A stretch of DNA of 20,686 nucleotides. Source: JARYMI01 sp037444845 (lineage in GTDB: Bacteria; Acidobacteriota; Aminicenantia; Aminicenantales; UBA8522). Below are positions 7,918-15,367 of the stretch, piece by piece. Every line of letters starts with the position of its first letter. Position 1 is the first letter of the stretch. The notes under the pieces are model-generated. The model was not told where the DNA came from, did no database searches, and saw only the letters and a list, made by a program, of their open reading frames with translations. Made by a program: the position numbers and the translations under genes. The stretch is from positions 1-20,686 of the forward strand of contig JBBILQ010000052.1 in the NCBI GenBank assembly GCA_037444845.1. Reading direction: 5' to 3'.

Positions 7918-10900
7918 TTGAGAGCTTCCAAGAATCAACGGTTTTTCGCGAGCGGAGTTTTTCTCTTGCTCGGTCTTTTCTTGACGGTTTCATTTTTATC
8001 GGCTCAAATCAAACCCGACATTTTTGCCGGTTTGAAAGCGCGGAGCATCGGACCGGCCAACATGAGCGGCCGCATCAGCGACATCGATGCCGTGATGAAC
8101 GACCCCAATATAATCTATGCGGGCACGGCCGCGGGCGGAGTCTGGAAATCCATAGACGGCGGGATGACGTGGACTCCGGTTTTCGATGATCAGCCTGTCG
8201 CGTCGATCGGCGCTATCGCTGTTTACCAGAAAAACCCAGAAATCGTCTGGGCAGGAACGGGCGAGTCAAAGCCTCGCAATTCGGTGAGCGTCGGCCGCGG
8301 CGTTTACCTCACCATCGACGGTGGACGGACATGGAAGTGCATGGGACTCGAGAAAACAGAGAAAATTTCCAAGATCCTGATTCATCCTGATAACCCGGAT
8401 GTCGTGTTCGTCGCCGCCCTTGGCGCTACCTGGGGAGATAGCCAGGAGCGCGGCGTTTTCAAGAGCATGGACGGAGGTAAAACCTGGAAAAAGATCCTCT
8501 ACGTCAACGAGAAAACGGGAGCTGCGGACCTGGCTATGGACCCGTCCAACCCCAATAGAATGCTGGTTGCGATGTGGGAGCACAGGCGCTGGCCCTGGTT
8601 CTTTATCTCAGGCGGGCCAGGGAGCGGGATTTACCTCACGACCGACGGCGGCGAGAAGTGGGAGAGGCTGACTGAAAAGAACGGTCTTCCCTCAGGTGAG
8701 CTCGGCCGTTGCGGCCTGGCGTTTGCGCCGAGCAGGCCTGAGGTCGCCTACGCGCTGGTCGAGGCCAAAAAGAGCGTCGTCCTTCGCTCGACAGACGGAG
8801 GGCTCAACTGGCAGGTTGTCAATAACACGGATAACGTCCACAACCGTCCCTTCTACTACAGCCGCCTTTGGGTCAACCCCAGGAACGAAAACCTCCTTTA
8901 TATGCTGGCCACGCAGCTTTCTGTGAGCGAAGACGGCGGCAAGACCTTCACCCCGCTGACTGGCTCCCGCCAGGCCCATCCGGATTTTCATGCCATGTGG
9001 ATTCATCCGGATGGCGAGCGGATGATCGTCGGGAACGACGGCGGCATCGTCATAAGCACAAACCGAGGCCGGAGCTGGCGCTTTGTCGGGAACCTTCCGC
9101 TCGGGCAATATTATCACGTTAATTTCGACATGGAGATTCCCTACAACGTTTACGGAGGACTACAGGATAACGGCACATGGCGCGGTCCCGCCTACACGCT
9201 CAAGGAGAGATCCCTCGGCAATCACCACTGGATCAACGTGGGCGGCGGCGACGGGTTCGACACTGCACCCGACCCGGAGAATGCGAACTGTGGCTACGGC
9301 ATGTCGCAGGGTGGGAACCTCTACTATTTCGACATCACGACCGGCACAAGCCGCACTATTGTCCCGACAGAGTCTGATGTCAAGCATCGCTTCAACTGGA
9401 ACGCCGGGTTTGCCGTCGACCCGTTCCGGCCGGCGACGATCTACTTCGGCAGCCAGTTTGTCCACCGCAGTCCCGACAAGGGATACACCTGGGAGGTCAT
9501 AAGCCCGGACCTCACGACCAACGACCTGGAAAAGCAGAAGCAATCAGAAAGCGGAGGGCTGACTCTCGACGTCACCAACGCGGAGAATTACTGCACGATC
9601 CTTAGCATCGCTCCCAGTCCGATTAAAGAAGGACTCATCTGGGCGGGCACAGACGACGGAAACATCCAGCTAACCCGGGACGGCGGCAAGACCTGGGAGC
9701 TGGTCTCGACGCCAATGACGGCGGGGAAAAAGCCCCTTGCGCCGAAGGGCGCCGCTGTCCCTCATATCGAGCCGTCCCGTTTCGACGAAGCCACGGCTTA
9801 TGTCGTGTTAGACGACCATCGCCGCTCGAATTTCGCTCCTTATGTCTTCGTCACCCGCGATTACGGCAAAACCTGGAAGAGCTTGGTGACGTCGGAGATT
9901 GACGGATACTGTTTTGTGATCAAGGAAGACCCGGTCACGAGAAACCTCCTCTTTGTGGGAACGGAATTTGGGCTTTTTGTGAGCTTCAACGGGGGCGGAA
10001 GCTGGATGAAATGGACAGCCGGATTGCCGACCTGTCCTGTTTATGACCTGGCCATCCACCCCAGGGAAAACGACCTCATCATTGCCACACACGGCCGCTC
10101 CCTGTACGTCATCGACGACATAACGCCCCTGAGAGAGATCTCAGAGGAAATAACCGGGAAGAGAATGCACCTGTTTTCAGTGCCTGCTGCCTATGCTTTC
10201 GTCCAGGGAAGGTTGAGCACTTATCTGAGCCCGGGTGACACGGCCTTTGTTGGCGCGAACAAGCCCCTGGGCGCCTGCATCACTTATTACCTGATTCCGA
10301 GCGAGAAGAAACCCGAGGAGAAGGCCGAGGAGGCGACGGCCGCCGAGCGCAGCGCCATGATGGCCAGGATGAGCCGGATGGCCGGCCAGACGCCGCCGGG
10401 AATGATGGACCAGGTGTTCAGACGTCCATCCGCAAGGGTTAACATCACGATCCTGGACTCCGAAGGAAAGTTCGTCAGCCAGCTCAGCGGGACAGAGGAG
10501 AAAGGAATCAATCGTGTTTATTGGAATCTCCGGGAGACTGAACCTCAGCCTCCCGGGGAACAGGAGCAGACGGAGGAGAGAAGCCCGATGACGTTTTTCG
10601 GCAGGGGAGCAGGAATGAGCGTCCTCCCCGGCACATACACCGCCAGGATCAAGTACGATGACCAGGAAATCAGCCAGACATTTGAAGTGAGGACAGACCC
10701 CCGCCTTAAAGTGGACCTCGATGTTCTGAAAGCGAACTACGAGAAGGCCAAAGAGGCACAGAGATTGTCACGTGTCATCACCCGGGCCGGTCGTCAGATT
10801 CAGCAGACGCAAAGGGCTCTCCAAACTGTCAGAGAGACCGCCAGGATGAGCCGGGATCCCAGGATGGCCGACCTCGTTAAAGCAGCCGAAGCTCTGGAGA

Positions 10901-11199
10901 AGAAGATCAAAGAATTCTCTGAAACCCTGAACCCGACTCCTCCCAAACAGGGCATCGCCGACCGCTCGGCTGGACTCAGCAACCAGGTGATGAGCGCCGT
11001 CTCCGGCATCACCAGGACGGAAATTGGACCCGTATCTCAACCTGCACTCGTGAAGTACGCAAAGGCAAAGTCCCTCGTTGATTCCTTCGTCTCCAAGCTT
11101 AATGAGTTCTACCAGAAAGATATAGAGGAGTTCAAAAAGACGCTCCACGATGCCGGGTTTTCTCTCTTTGGCCCGTTCATGCCTCTGAAGATCGAGTAA
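7918..11199 (+). CDS. Secreted BNR/VPS10-like multi-repeat beta-propeller protein
   Basis: This is a 1093-aa exported protein. It starts at TTG 7918 behind AAGGAGGAGG (7904-7913). Residues 1-30 form a Sec signal peptide ending in SAQ. Next comes the family hallmark LKARSIGPANMSGRI (residues 39-53) and at least eleven Asp-box/BNR motifs of the S/T-x-D-x-G-x-T-W type: SIDGGMTW (78), TIDGGRTW, SMDGGKTW, TTDGGEKW, STDGGLNW, SEDGGKTF, STNRGRSW, SPDKGYTW, TRDGGKTW, TRDYGKTW and SFNGGGSW (near 690). Residues about 840-925 look like an Ig-like sheet (INRVYWNLRETEP, GTYTARIKYDD) and the last ~170 residues are helical and charged. Such proteins are often annotated as glycosyl hydrolase or sortilin-like, but no hydrolase catalytic residues are evident, so a binding role is safer. 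It stands alone, followed by a possible terminator. Confidence 0.9.
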   Translation: MRASKNQRFFASGVFLLLGLFLTVSFLSAQIKPDIFAGLKARSIGPANMSGRISDIDAVMNDPNIIYAGTAAGGVWKSIDGGMTWTPVFDDQPVASIGAIAVYQKNPEIVWAGTGESKPRNSVSVGRGVYLTIDGGRTWKCMGLEKTEKISKILIHPDNPDVVFVAALGATWGDSQERGVFKSMDGGKTWKKILYVNEKTGAADLAMDPSNPNRMLVAMWEHRRWPWFFISGGPGSGIYLTTDGGEKWERLTEKNGLPSGELGRCGLAFAPSRPEVAYALVEAKKSVVLRSTDGGLNWQVVNNTDNVHNRPFYYSRLWVNPRNENLLYMLATQLSVSEDGGKTFTPLTGSRQAHPDFHAMWIHPDGERMIVGNDGGIVISTNRGRSWRFVGNLPLGQYYHVNFDMEIPYNVYGGLQDNGTWRGPAYTLKERSLGNHHWINVGGGDGFDTAPDPENANCGYGMSQGGNLYYFDITTGTSRTIVPTESDVKHRFNWNAGFAVDPFRPATIYFGSQFVHRSPDKGYTWEVISPDLTTNDLEKQKQSESGGLTLDVTNAENYCTILSIAPSPIKEGLIWAGTDDGNIQLTRDGGKTWELVSTPMTAGKKPLAPKGAAVPHIEPSRFDEATAYVVLDDHRRSNFAPYVFVTRDYGKTWKSLVTSEIDGYCFVIKEDPVTRNLLFVGTEFGLFVSFNGGGSWMKWTAGLPTCPVYDLAIHPRENDLIIATHGRSLYVIDDITPLREISEEITGKRMHLFSVPAAYAFVQGRLSTYLSPGDTAFVGANKPLGACITYYLIPSEKKPEEKAEEATAAERSAMMARMSRMAGQTPPGMMDQVFRRPSARVNITILDSEGKFVSQLSGTEEKGINRVYWNLRETEPQPPGEQEQTEERSPMTFFGRGAGMSVLPGTYTARIKYDDQEISQTFEVRTDPRLKVDLDVLKANYEKAKEAQRLSRVITRAGRQIQQTQRALQTVRETARMSRDPRMADLVKAAEALEKKIKEFSETLNPTPPKQGIADRSAGLSNQVMSAVSGITRTEIGPVSQPALVKYAKAKSLVDSFVSKLNEFYQKDIEEFKKTLHDAGFSLFGPFMPLKIE

Positions 11200-11201
11200 A
11201 A

Positions 11202-11228
11202 AAGCCTGGCGGGGCGCGGGCCGGGTTT
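11202..11228 (+). terminator. Weak hairpin after the BNR gene
   Basis: Six pairs (CCTGGC with GCCGGG, one G-T) flanked by A-rich and T-rich ends form an imperfect hairpin three bases after the stop. The 3' T tract is only three bases, so efficiency is doubtful. Confidence 0.3.
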
Positions 11229-11292
11229 AAGAAACCTGTCCTGTGCCCTTGCCATTCCTGTCGCCTGCTTGAAGGGCGGGGGAAATTTCCCT

Positions 11293-11889
11293 ATGATAAG
11301 GGGCATGATTGAGCTGGATAACACGATAAATTATATCGTCTCAGGCCTGGAACGGTCTGGGACCTCTCTGCTCATGCAGATTCTCCAGGCCGGAGGCGTG
11401 CCCACGGCTTTTGACACGGAGTCGCGGCCGCCGGACGATAACAACCCGCGCGGCTATTTCGAGCTTGATGGCGGGAAAATCATCAACCGCCTCATGGACG
11501 GCGTTTTTCCCCTGGCTGACTACAAGGGAAAGTTTATCAAGATCACTGCTTACGGGTTGAAGTTTCTTCCCCCTGGAACGTATCGCATCATTTACACAGA
11601 GCGCAACATCGAAGAGGTCATGGATTCCATGGAAAAAATGGCCAGAATCCGCGACGAGAAGCGCGAAGACACCAAGCCCAGTTTCATCAAACTGAACGAA
11701 ATGATCAAGGATATGGTCACTAAAAGGGAAGATATCGATGTCCTTTTCGTCAGCTACAATGAGATTGTCACTGACCCGGCGGGTCAGATAAGAAAAATCT
11801 GCGAACACTTCGGCTGGGAGGAAGCGAACATGGCCGGCATGATCTCTGCTGTCGATGAAAGCCTCTACCGGAAAAGAAGGCCGCAATAA
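11293..11889 (+). CDS. PAPS-dependent sulfotransferase-family protein
   Basis: This is a 198-aa cytoplasmic P-loop protein. The 5'-phosphosulfate-binding loop is IVSGLERSGTSLLMQ (residues 14-28), followed by NPRGYFE (51-57), both typical of bacterial Sulfotransferase_3-type enzymes. The 3'-phosphate-binding region appears as Arg104 and Ser112 in YTERNIEEVMDS. These enzymes move a sulfuryl group from PAPS to a hydroxyl or amine; the acceptor here is unknown. ATG 11293 is chosen over a TTG at 11269, which lacks a ribosome-binding site; ATG 11305 is also possible, with a G-rich run too close to it. The gene ends 24 bases before the reductase start and may be co-transcribed with it. Confidence 0.8.
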   Translation: MIRGMIELDNTINYIVSGLERSGTSLLMQILQAGGVPTAFDTESRPPDDNNPRGYFELDGGKIINRLMDGVFPLADYKGKFIKITAYGLKFLPPGTYRIIYTERNIEEVMDSMEKMARIRDEKREDTKPSFIKLNEMIKDMVTKREDIDVLFVSYNEIVTDPAGQIRKICEHFGWEEANMAGMISAVDESLYRKRRPQ

Positions 11890-11913
11890 CAAGCGCAGAT
11901 GAACGGAGGCCAT

Positions 11914-13227
11914 ATGGATAGAAAAGTATCCCAGGGCCGGCGGCATTTCTTGAAAATCGCGGTTGCCTGGGCCGGCGTTGCCGCGGGGAAAGGATACGCC
12001 CAGCCCGGGGCGCGAGCTGCCCGTGAACAACATGATCCTTTTCCGAAAATACAGGGCTACCGGCTTCTCGGCCGGACGGGGTTTAAAGTCTCAGACTTAG
12101 CCACAGGAAGCATCATGGACGGCGGGGTGCTCAGCGCCATGCTGGACACGGGAGTAAACTTTATCGATACGGCGGAAAGCTATCCTGGACACCACAGACT
12201 CGTCGGCAGCGCCATCAAAGACAGGGAACGGAAATCGTTGTTCATCAACACGAAAATGCTGGCTGAAGGAGACATAACTAAAGAGGGTTTTATCAAGCGG
12301 GCGCGAAAAAGCCTGGAAGACCTCGGAACCGGCTACGTCGATTGCATGATGCTCCACATGCCGGAGACGGCCGAAGAGCTCAAAAACGAAGGCTTCCACG
12401 CGGCCATACAAGAGCTCAGGGCTGAGGGAAGGGTCCGCTTTGTCGGCCTGTCGAATCATGGGTCGTTCTGGTTCAGGGACCCGAAGGAGACGATGGAAAA
12501 AGTGCTCCTGGCTGCCGCTGAAGATGGACGGTTCGACGTTTTTCTCATGGCTTACAATTTCCTCCAGATGGACCAGGCTGAACGCGTCCTCGAAGCCAGC
12601 CGGCCGAAGAAGATTGGCATAGCGCTGATGAAAACAACGCCCGTGACCAAATACGAAATCCTCAAATCGCGGCTCGAACTACTGGAAAAGGAAGGGAAGG
12701 AAATCCATCCATTCTACCAGGACGGGCTGAAACGCTTCCGCGACAAGGCCGACAGAGCGGAGGACTTCATCAAAAAACATGGCTTGAAAAACCCTGAGGA
12801 GGTCAAAGCCGCTGCTATCCGTTTCGTCTTGAGCAACCCGGATGTCCATACGGTCTGCTGTTCTGTGAGGACGTACGAGGAGATGGAACAGGTCGTCCGC
12901 CTTTCCGGGAGTCGGCTCAGCCCGGAAGGCCGGGCGGCTCTCACTAACTACAAGGCGGCCTGCGGTGAATTCTACTGCCGGCATGCCTGCGGCCTCTGTG
13001 AGCTCAAGTGCCCGCGGCGCGTTCCTGTTAACACGATCATGCGGTATAGCCACTATTTCCTGGCCCAGGGCCGCGAAAAAGAGGCGATGCTTCAATACAG
13101 TCGGATTCCAGGCGCCAGAGCCGATGCCTGCTCGGACTGCCCGGGCCATTGCGAGAAGGCTTGTCCTTATGGCGTGCCTGTGCAGGGGATGCTGCTTCTG
13201 GCTCATCACCAGCTCACCCTGGCCTAA
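11914..13227 (+). CDS. Tat-exported aldo/keto reductase with C-terminal Fe-S cysteine motifs
   Basis: This is a 437-aa oxidoreductase. ATG 11914 is preferred to ATG 11899 because GGAGG (11905-11909) lies four bases before it. The N-terminus has a twin-arginine signal GRRHFLK (Arg9-Arg10) and a hydrophobic segment ending at AQ, so it should be exported folded with its cofactor. Residues 48-340 are the aldo/keto reductase barrel with tetrad Asp85, Tyr90, Lys114 and His148. The C-terminal ~90 residues carry two cysteine groups: C-x3-C-x2-C-x3-CP (355-366) and C-x2-C-x3-C-x3-CP (406-417), a pattern for two [4Fe-4S] clusters. The Fe-S tail suggests electron exchange with another carrier. Physiological substrate unknown. 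Confidence 0.85.
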   Translation: MDRKVSQGRRHFLKIAVAWAGVAAGKGYAQPGARAAREQHDPFPKIQGYRLLGRTGFKVSDLATGSIMDGGVLSAMLDTGVNFIDTAESYPGHHRLVGSAIKDRERKSLFINTKMLAEGDITKEGFIKRARKSLEDLGTGYVDCMMLHMPETAEELKNEGFHAAIQELRAEGRVRFVGLSNHGSFWFRDPKETMEKVLLAAAEDGRFDVFLMAYNFLQMDQAERVLEASRPKKIGIALMKTTPVTKYEILKSRLELLEKEGKEIHPFYQDGLKRFRDKADRAEDFIKKHGLKNPEEVKAAAIRFVLSNPDVHTVCCSVRTYEEMEQVVRLSGSRLSPEGRAALTNYKAACGEFYCRHACGLCELKCPRRVPVNTIMRYSHYFLAQGREKEAMLQYSRIPGARADACSDCPGHCEKACPYGVPVQGMLLLAHHQLTLA

Positions 13228-13260
13228 TGGCCAGGAGCCGTTTCTCTCGTTGCTTTCCTT
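13218..13260 (+). terminator. Hairpin over the reductase stop codon with downstream pyrimidine tract
   Basis: CCTGGCC (13218-13224) and GGCCAGG (13229-13235) form a perfect seven-pair stem with loop TAAT, which contains the stop codon. A T/C-rich stretch (13241-13260 and beyond) follows after a few bases. It could end transcription of the sulfotransferase-reductase unit; the T tract is interrupted, so this is moderate evidence. Confidence 0.4.
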
Positions 13261-13355
13261 CTTTTCTTCCTAAGCCGCTTCAGGTTCAATTCAAAAGCAT
13301 TTTCTGACTCCGGGAAGAAAAGAGGCATTCATGTCGTCTAAAGAAAGAGTTAGCT

Positions 13356-14054
13356 ATGAAGCTATTAAGGCACCGGTCAATTAAAAGAATGTTCCCTGTA
13401 ACTTTTACGCTCTTGTTCCTTTTTTTGTCTTTCTGGGTCTTCCCATCCGCGAATGAAACCGGTGCGGTTCAGAGCCTCGATGAAAAAGTGCGAAATTTCT
13501 TGGACAGGCACAGGTATTCCTGGCGGGACATGAATGTCCCCGAGGCCGACGGGAAAATTCTTTATGATCTGGTCATCCAGAATAATTACACGCGGGCGCT
13601 TGATATCGGCACTTCTACCGGGCATTCGGCGATCTGGATTGCCTGGGCTCTCAGCAAAACGGGAGGCAGGCTAATCACCATCGAGATTGACGAAAGGCGT
13701 TACCGGGAGGCGCTGGCCAATTTCAAAGAAGCGGGACTGAGCGAATATATTGACGCCCGCCTGGCTGACGCCCACGAGCTGGTCGAGAAGCTCGAAGGCC
13801 CGTTTGATTTTGTTTTTATCGACGCCGACAAGGATTGGTATGTCAATTATGCCAGAGCAGTCATCCCGAAGCTCGAGGCCGGCGGGTGCATCGCGGCGCA
13901 CAATGTGCATGCGCCCCGGTCGACGGGCCGCCGCTGGAGAATGGGCGGAACGGATTATTATGAGTTCATGGTCAATCAGCCCGGGTTTGAAACCTCCATC
14001 CATCCGGATAGCTGGTCAGGCCTTGCCGTCAGCTTCAAGAAAGCGAAAAACTAA
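13356..14054 (+). CDS. Class I SAM-dependent O-methyltransferase with N-terminal signal or anchor
   Basis: This is a 232-aa protein. The N-terminus is basic (KLLRHRSIKR) with a long hydrophobic segment (residues 13-31), so it is exported or membrane-anchored, unusual for a SAM-dependent enzyme. The methyltransferase core follows: motif I LDIGTSTGHSA (82-92), acidic ribose-binding residue E110 in TIEID, and FIDADKDWY (155-162), the signature of catechol/caffeoyl-CoA-type O-methyltransferases. AHNV (181-184) replaces the usual DNV metal-binding motif. ATG 13356 is used; ATG 13389 would leave a shorter hydrophobic start. The substrate is unknown. It lies just after the reductase but is separated by 128 bases and the hairpin. 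Confidence 0.8.
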   Translation: MKLLRHRSIKRMFPVTFTLLFLFLSFWVFPSANETGAVQSLDEKVRNFLDRHRYSWRDMNVPEADGKILYDLVIQNNYTRALDIGTSTGHSAIWIAWALSKTGGRLITIEIDERRYREALANFKEAGLSEYIDARLADAHELVEKLEGPFDFVFIDADKDWYVNYARAVIPKLEAGGCIAAHNVHAPRSTGRRWRMGGTDYYEFMVNQPGFETSIHPDSWSGLAVSFKKAKN

Positions 14055-14126
14055 AAATTCTTTTTTGGGCGGGCATAAGGCCGTCAGGCTGGGGCGAAGC
14101 CGAGGTGGATAAGCTCGCCTGAATTT
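14055..14126. terminator. Large hairpin between convergent genes
   Basis: AAATTC (14055-14060) pairs with GAATTT (14121-14126), and GGCGGGC (14068-14074) pairs with GCTCGCC (14113-14119) with one G-T. A T run at 14061-14066 and T/A-rich ends flank the GC stem. The 38-base interior can form a small additional stem (GGCT/AGCC). Lying between the stops of the methyltransferase and Nudix genes, it may be a bidirectional terminator or a structured RNA element. Confidence 0.4.
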
Positions 14127-14784
14127 ATGGTTCTGTAATTGATGAGAATAGATCGACCAGCTCAGCCAGGATCATGGCTGTAGCGCCCCAGATTTTATGC
14201 CCCCGGTAGAAATAGAACGGGACTCTGACGTCCATCCCTCTCAGGAGCCAGGTTTCCTGGCGGACATTTTTTGCGTCCAGGAGATGGTCAACGGGAACCT
14301 CGATTATTTCCGCGACCTCGACATCAGAGGGCCGGAAATCGGGCCGCTTTTCCGCGGCAGCAACAACGGGATAGATGCAGTAGTTGCTCGGCGGAACATA
14401 GAGGGGAGTTAGTTCTCCCAGAATCCTGATCGAATCGGGCATGATCTGAAGCTCTTCCCGGGCTTCCCTGACGGCGGCCTCGACAGCGCTTTCCTCCCTG
14501 TCCATGCGGCCGCCCGGAAGAGAAATCTGAGCCTGGTGATGAGCCACTGTCGATGTCCGCCTCGTCAGGACAAGGCAAAGTTTCTCCTGCCAGGGGTAGA
14601 GGAGCACGAGAACCCCTGCCTTGAGGCAAGAATCCCCGACGTCCGGGTAGGTTTTATCGCCCGGCCTCGGGCTGGTGACCATTTTTAGCTGGGCCTTCAG
14701 CCCCGGCTTAGGCCCCTGAAGCCTGGCCCGGAGAGATTCGAGCGTCTTTCTAATCGAGTCAAATTCAGCTCTGAAATCATTCAT
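14125..14784 (-). CDS. Nudix hydrolase, putative CoA pyrophosphatase
   Basis: This is a 219-aa cytoplasmic enzyme. The Nudix box is G-x5-E-x7-REAREELQI (residues 92-114), with all metal-binding glutamates present; the usual Gly near its end is Gln113. Just upstream, LVLTRRTSTVAHHQAQISLPGG (71-92) matches the UPF0035 signature of the CoA-diphosphatase subfamily (LTxR...HxGQ..FPGG), with the motif's Gly replaced by Ala. The expected reaction is hydrolysis of CoA and derivatives to phosphopantetheine and 3',5'-ADP. The reading direction opposes its neighbours on both sides. AAGG lies nine bases before the ATG. Confidence 0.85.
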   Translation of the reverse strand: MNDFRAEFDSIRKTLESLRARLQGPKPGLKAQLKMVTSPRPGDKTYPDVGDSCLKAGVLVLLYPWQEKLCLVLTRRTSTVAHHQAQISLPGGRMDREESAVEAAVREAREELQIMPDSIRILGELTPLYVPPSNYCIYPVVAAAEKRPDFRPSDVEVAEIIEVPVDHLLDAKNVRQETWLLRGMDVRVPFYFYRGHKIWGATAMILAELVDLFSSITEP

Positions 14785-14885
14785 GCAGACTGGCCTTAAT
14801 TTAGCGCTGCCGGGCCGCGTTCGTCAACTCAAAAATGGGGACAGCTTATATATTAACCTTAATTTTTGTGCATTAAAATATAGGC

Positions 14886-15223
14886 ATGCAGAAAATAATA
14901 GATGCTCTTACTCTCTAAAAAAGAGAGGTCCAGGATAGCGTCGAGGAGCCATACATTTCCAGGTCTTTGAAGATCATCAACCTCGATAAGCCCATCAACA
15001 AGGTTATCATCGGCCCGCGAAGAGCGGGCAAAAGTTTTTTCGCGCTCCATGAACTCTCCAGAACGGCGCAGTTTGGGTATCTGATAAGGACCTGAACTTC
15101 AAGGAACTCGTGATCCTTACGGATGATTATGATGGCGAGGAGGATGCAGATTGGTTTGGCCTCAGGGGGAGAATTCGATTCCGCCCGCTATGGAAATGGC
15201 TACTGGAAGATCAGCTCCCATAG
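14886..15223 (+). pseudogene. Decayed DUF4143/AAA-type ATPase gene
   Basis: From ATG 14886 the frame reads MQKIIDALTL, a stop (TAA 14916-14918), then in the same frame KREVQDSVEEPYISRSLK and the Walker A region KVIIGPRRAGKSFFALHEL, ending at TGA 15093-15095. From about 15083 a second frame reads DKDLNFKELVILTDDYDG, then RIRFRPLWKWLLEDQLP to TAG 15221-15223. That ending (LxIITxD...IxFxPLWKWLL) is the C-terminus of the same family of ~400-aa ATPases with an N-terminal GPRRAGKS P-loop and C-terminal nuclease-like domain. Walker B and the middle ~250 residues are therefore missing: a nonsense mutation plus large internal deletion. It flanks the defence operon and is not functional. Confidence 0.75.
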
Positions 15224-15244
15224 CCTCCGTTTATAGCATTTTGC

Positions 15245-15367
15245 TCAATATTTCTCTCGAGGCTTCCAAATTCCGTTCCGCACTCGGGTGCACAAATTTT
15301 TTAAGGCCTGTTCAATCCGCCCCGCCAGGATGGTATTTCGGCCGTCGAATTTAATGGGTTCATGCAC
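15245..15367 (-). CDS. Doubtful small ORF overlapping the end of res
   Basis: A GTG at 15365-15367 overlaps the res stop codon (GTGCATGA arrangement) and opens a 40-codon frame, MHEPIKFDGRNTILAGRIEQ onward. After the A6 run at 15298-15303 a second frame, KKFVHPSAERNLEASREILS to TAA at 15231-15233, looks more protein-like than the actual frame. One extra A would join them into a 45-residue protein. I recognise no family, and no strong Shine-Dalgarno is visible; this could be chance coding. Confidence 0.25.
   Translation of the reverse strand: MHEPIKFDGRNTILAGRIEQALKNLCTRVRNGIWKPREKY

Noticed and set aside
8692..9543. Several open frames on both strands within the BNR gene
   Set aside because: GC-rich codon bias opens alternative frames; the BNR repeat frame is unambiguous.
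14832..14845. AAAAATGGGGACAG string resembling motifs seen near REP-type repeats
   Set aside because: Only one copy is present, with no transposase or second repeat in the window.
14853..14879. Possible promoter (TTAACC, TAAAAT) before the decayed ATPase gene
   Set aside because: Spacer is 15 bases and the -35 match is poor; the AT-rich context gives such matches by chance.
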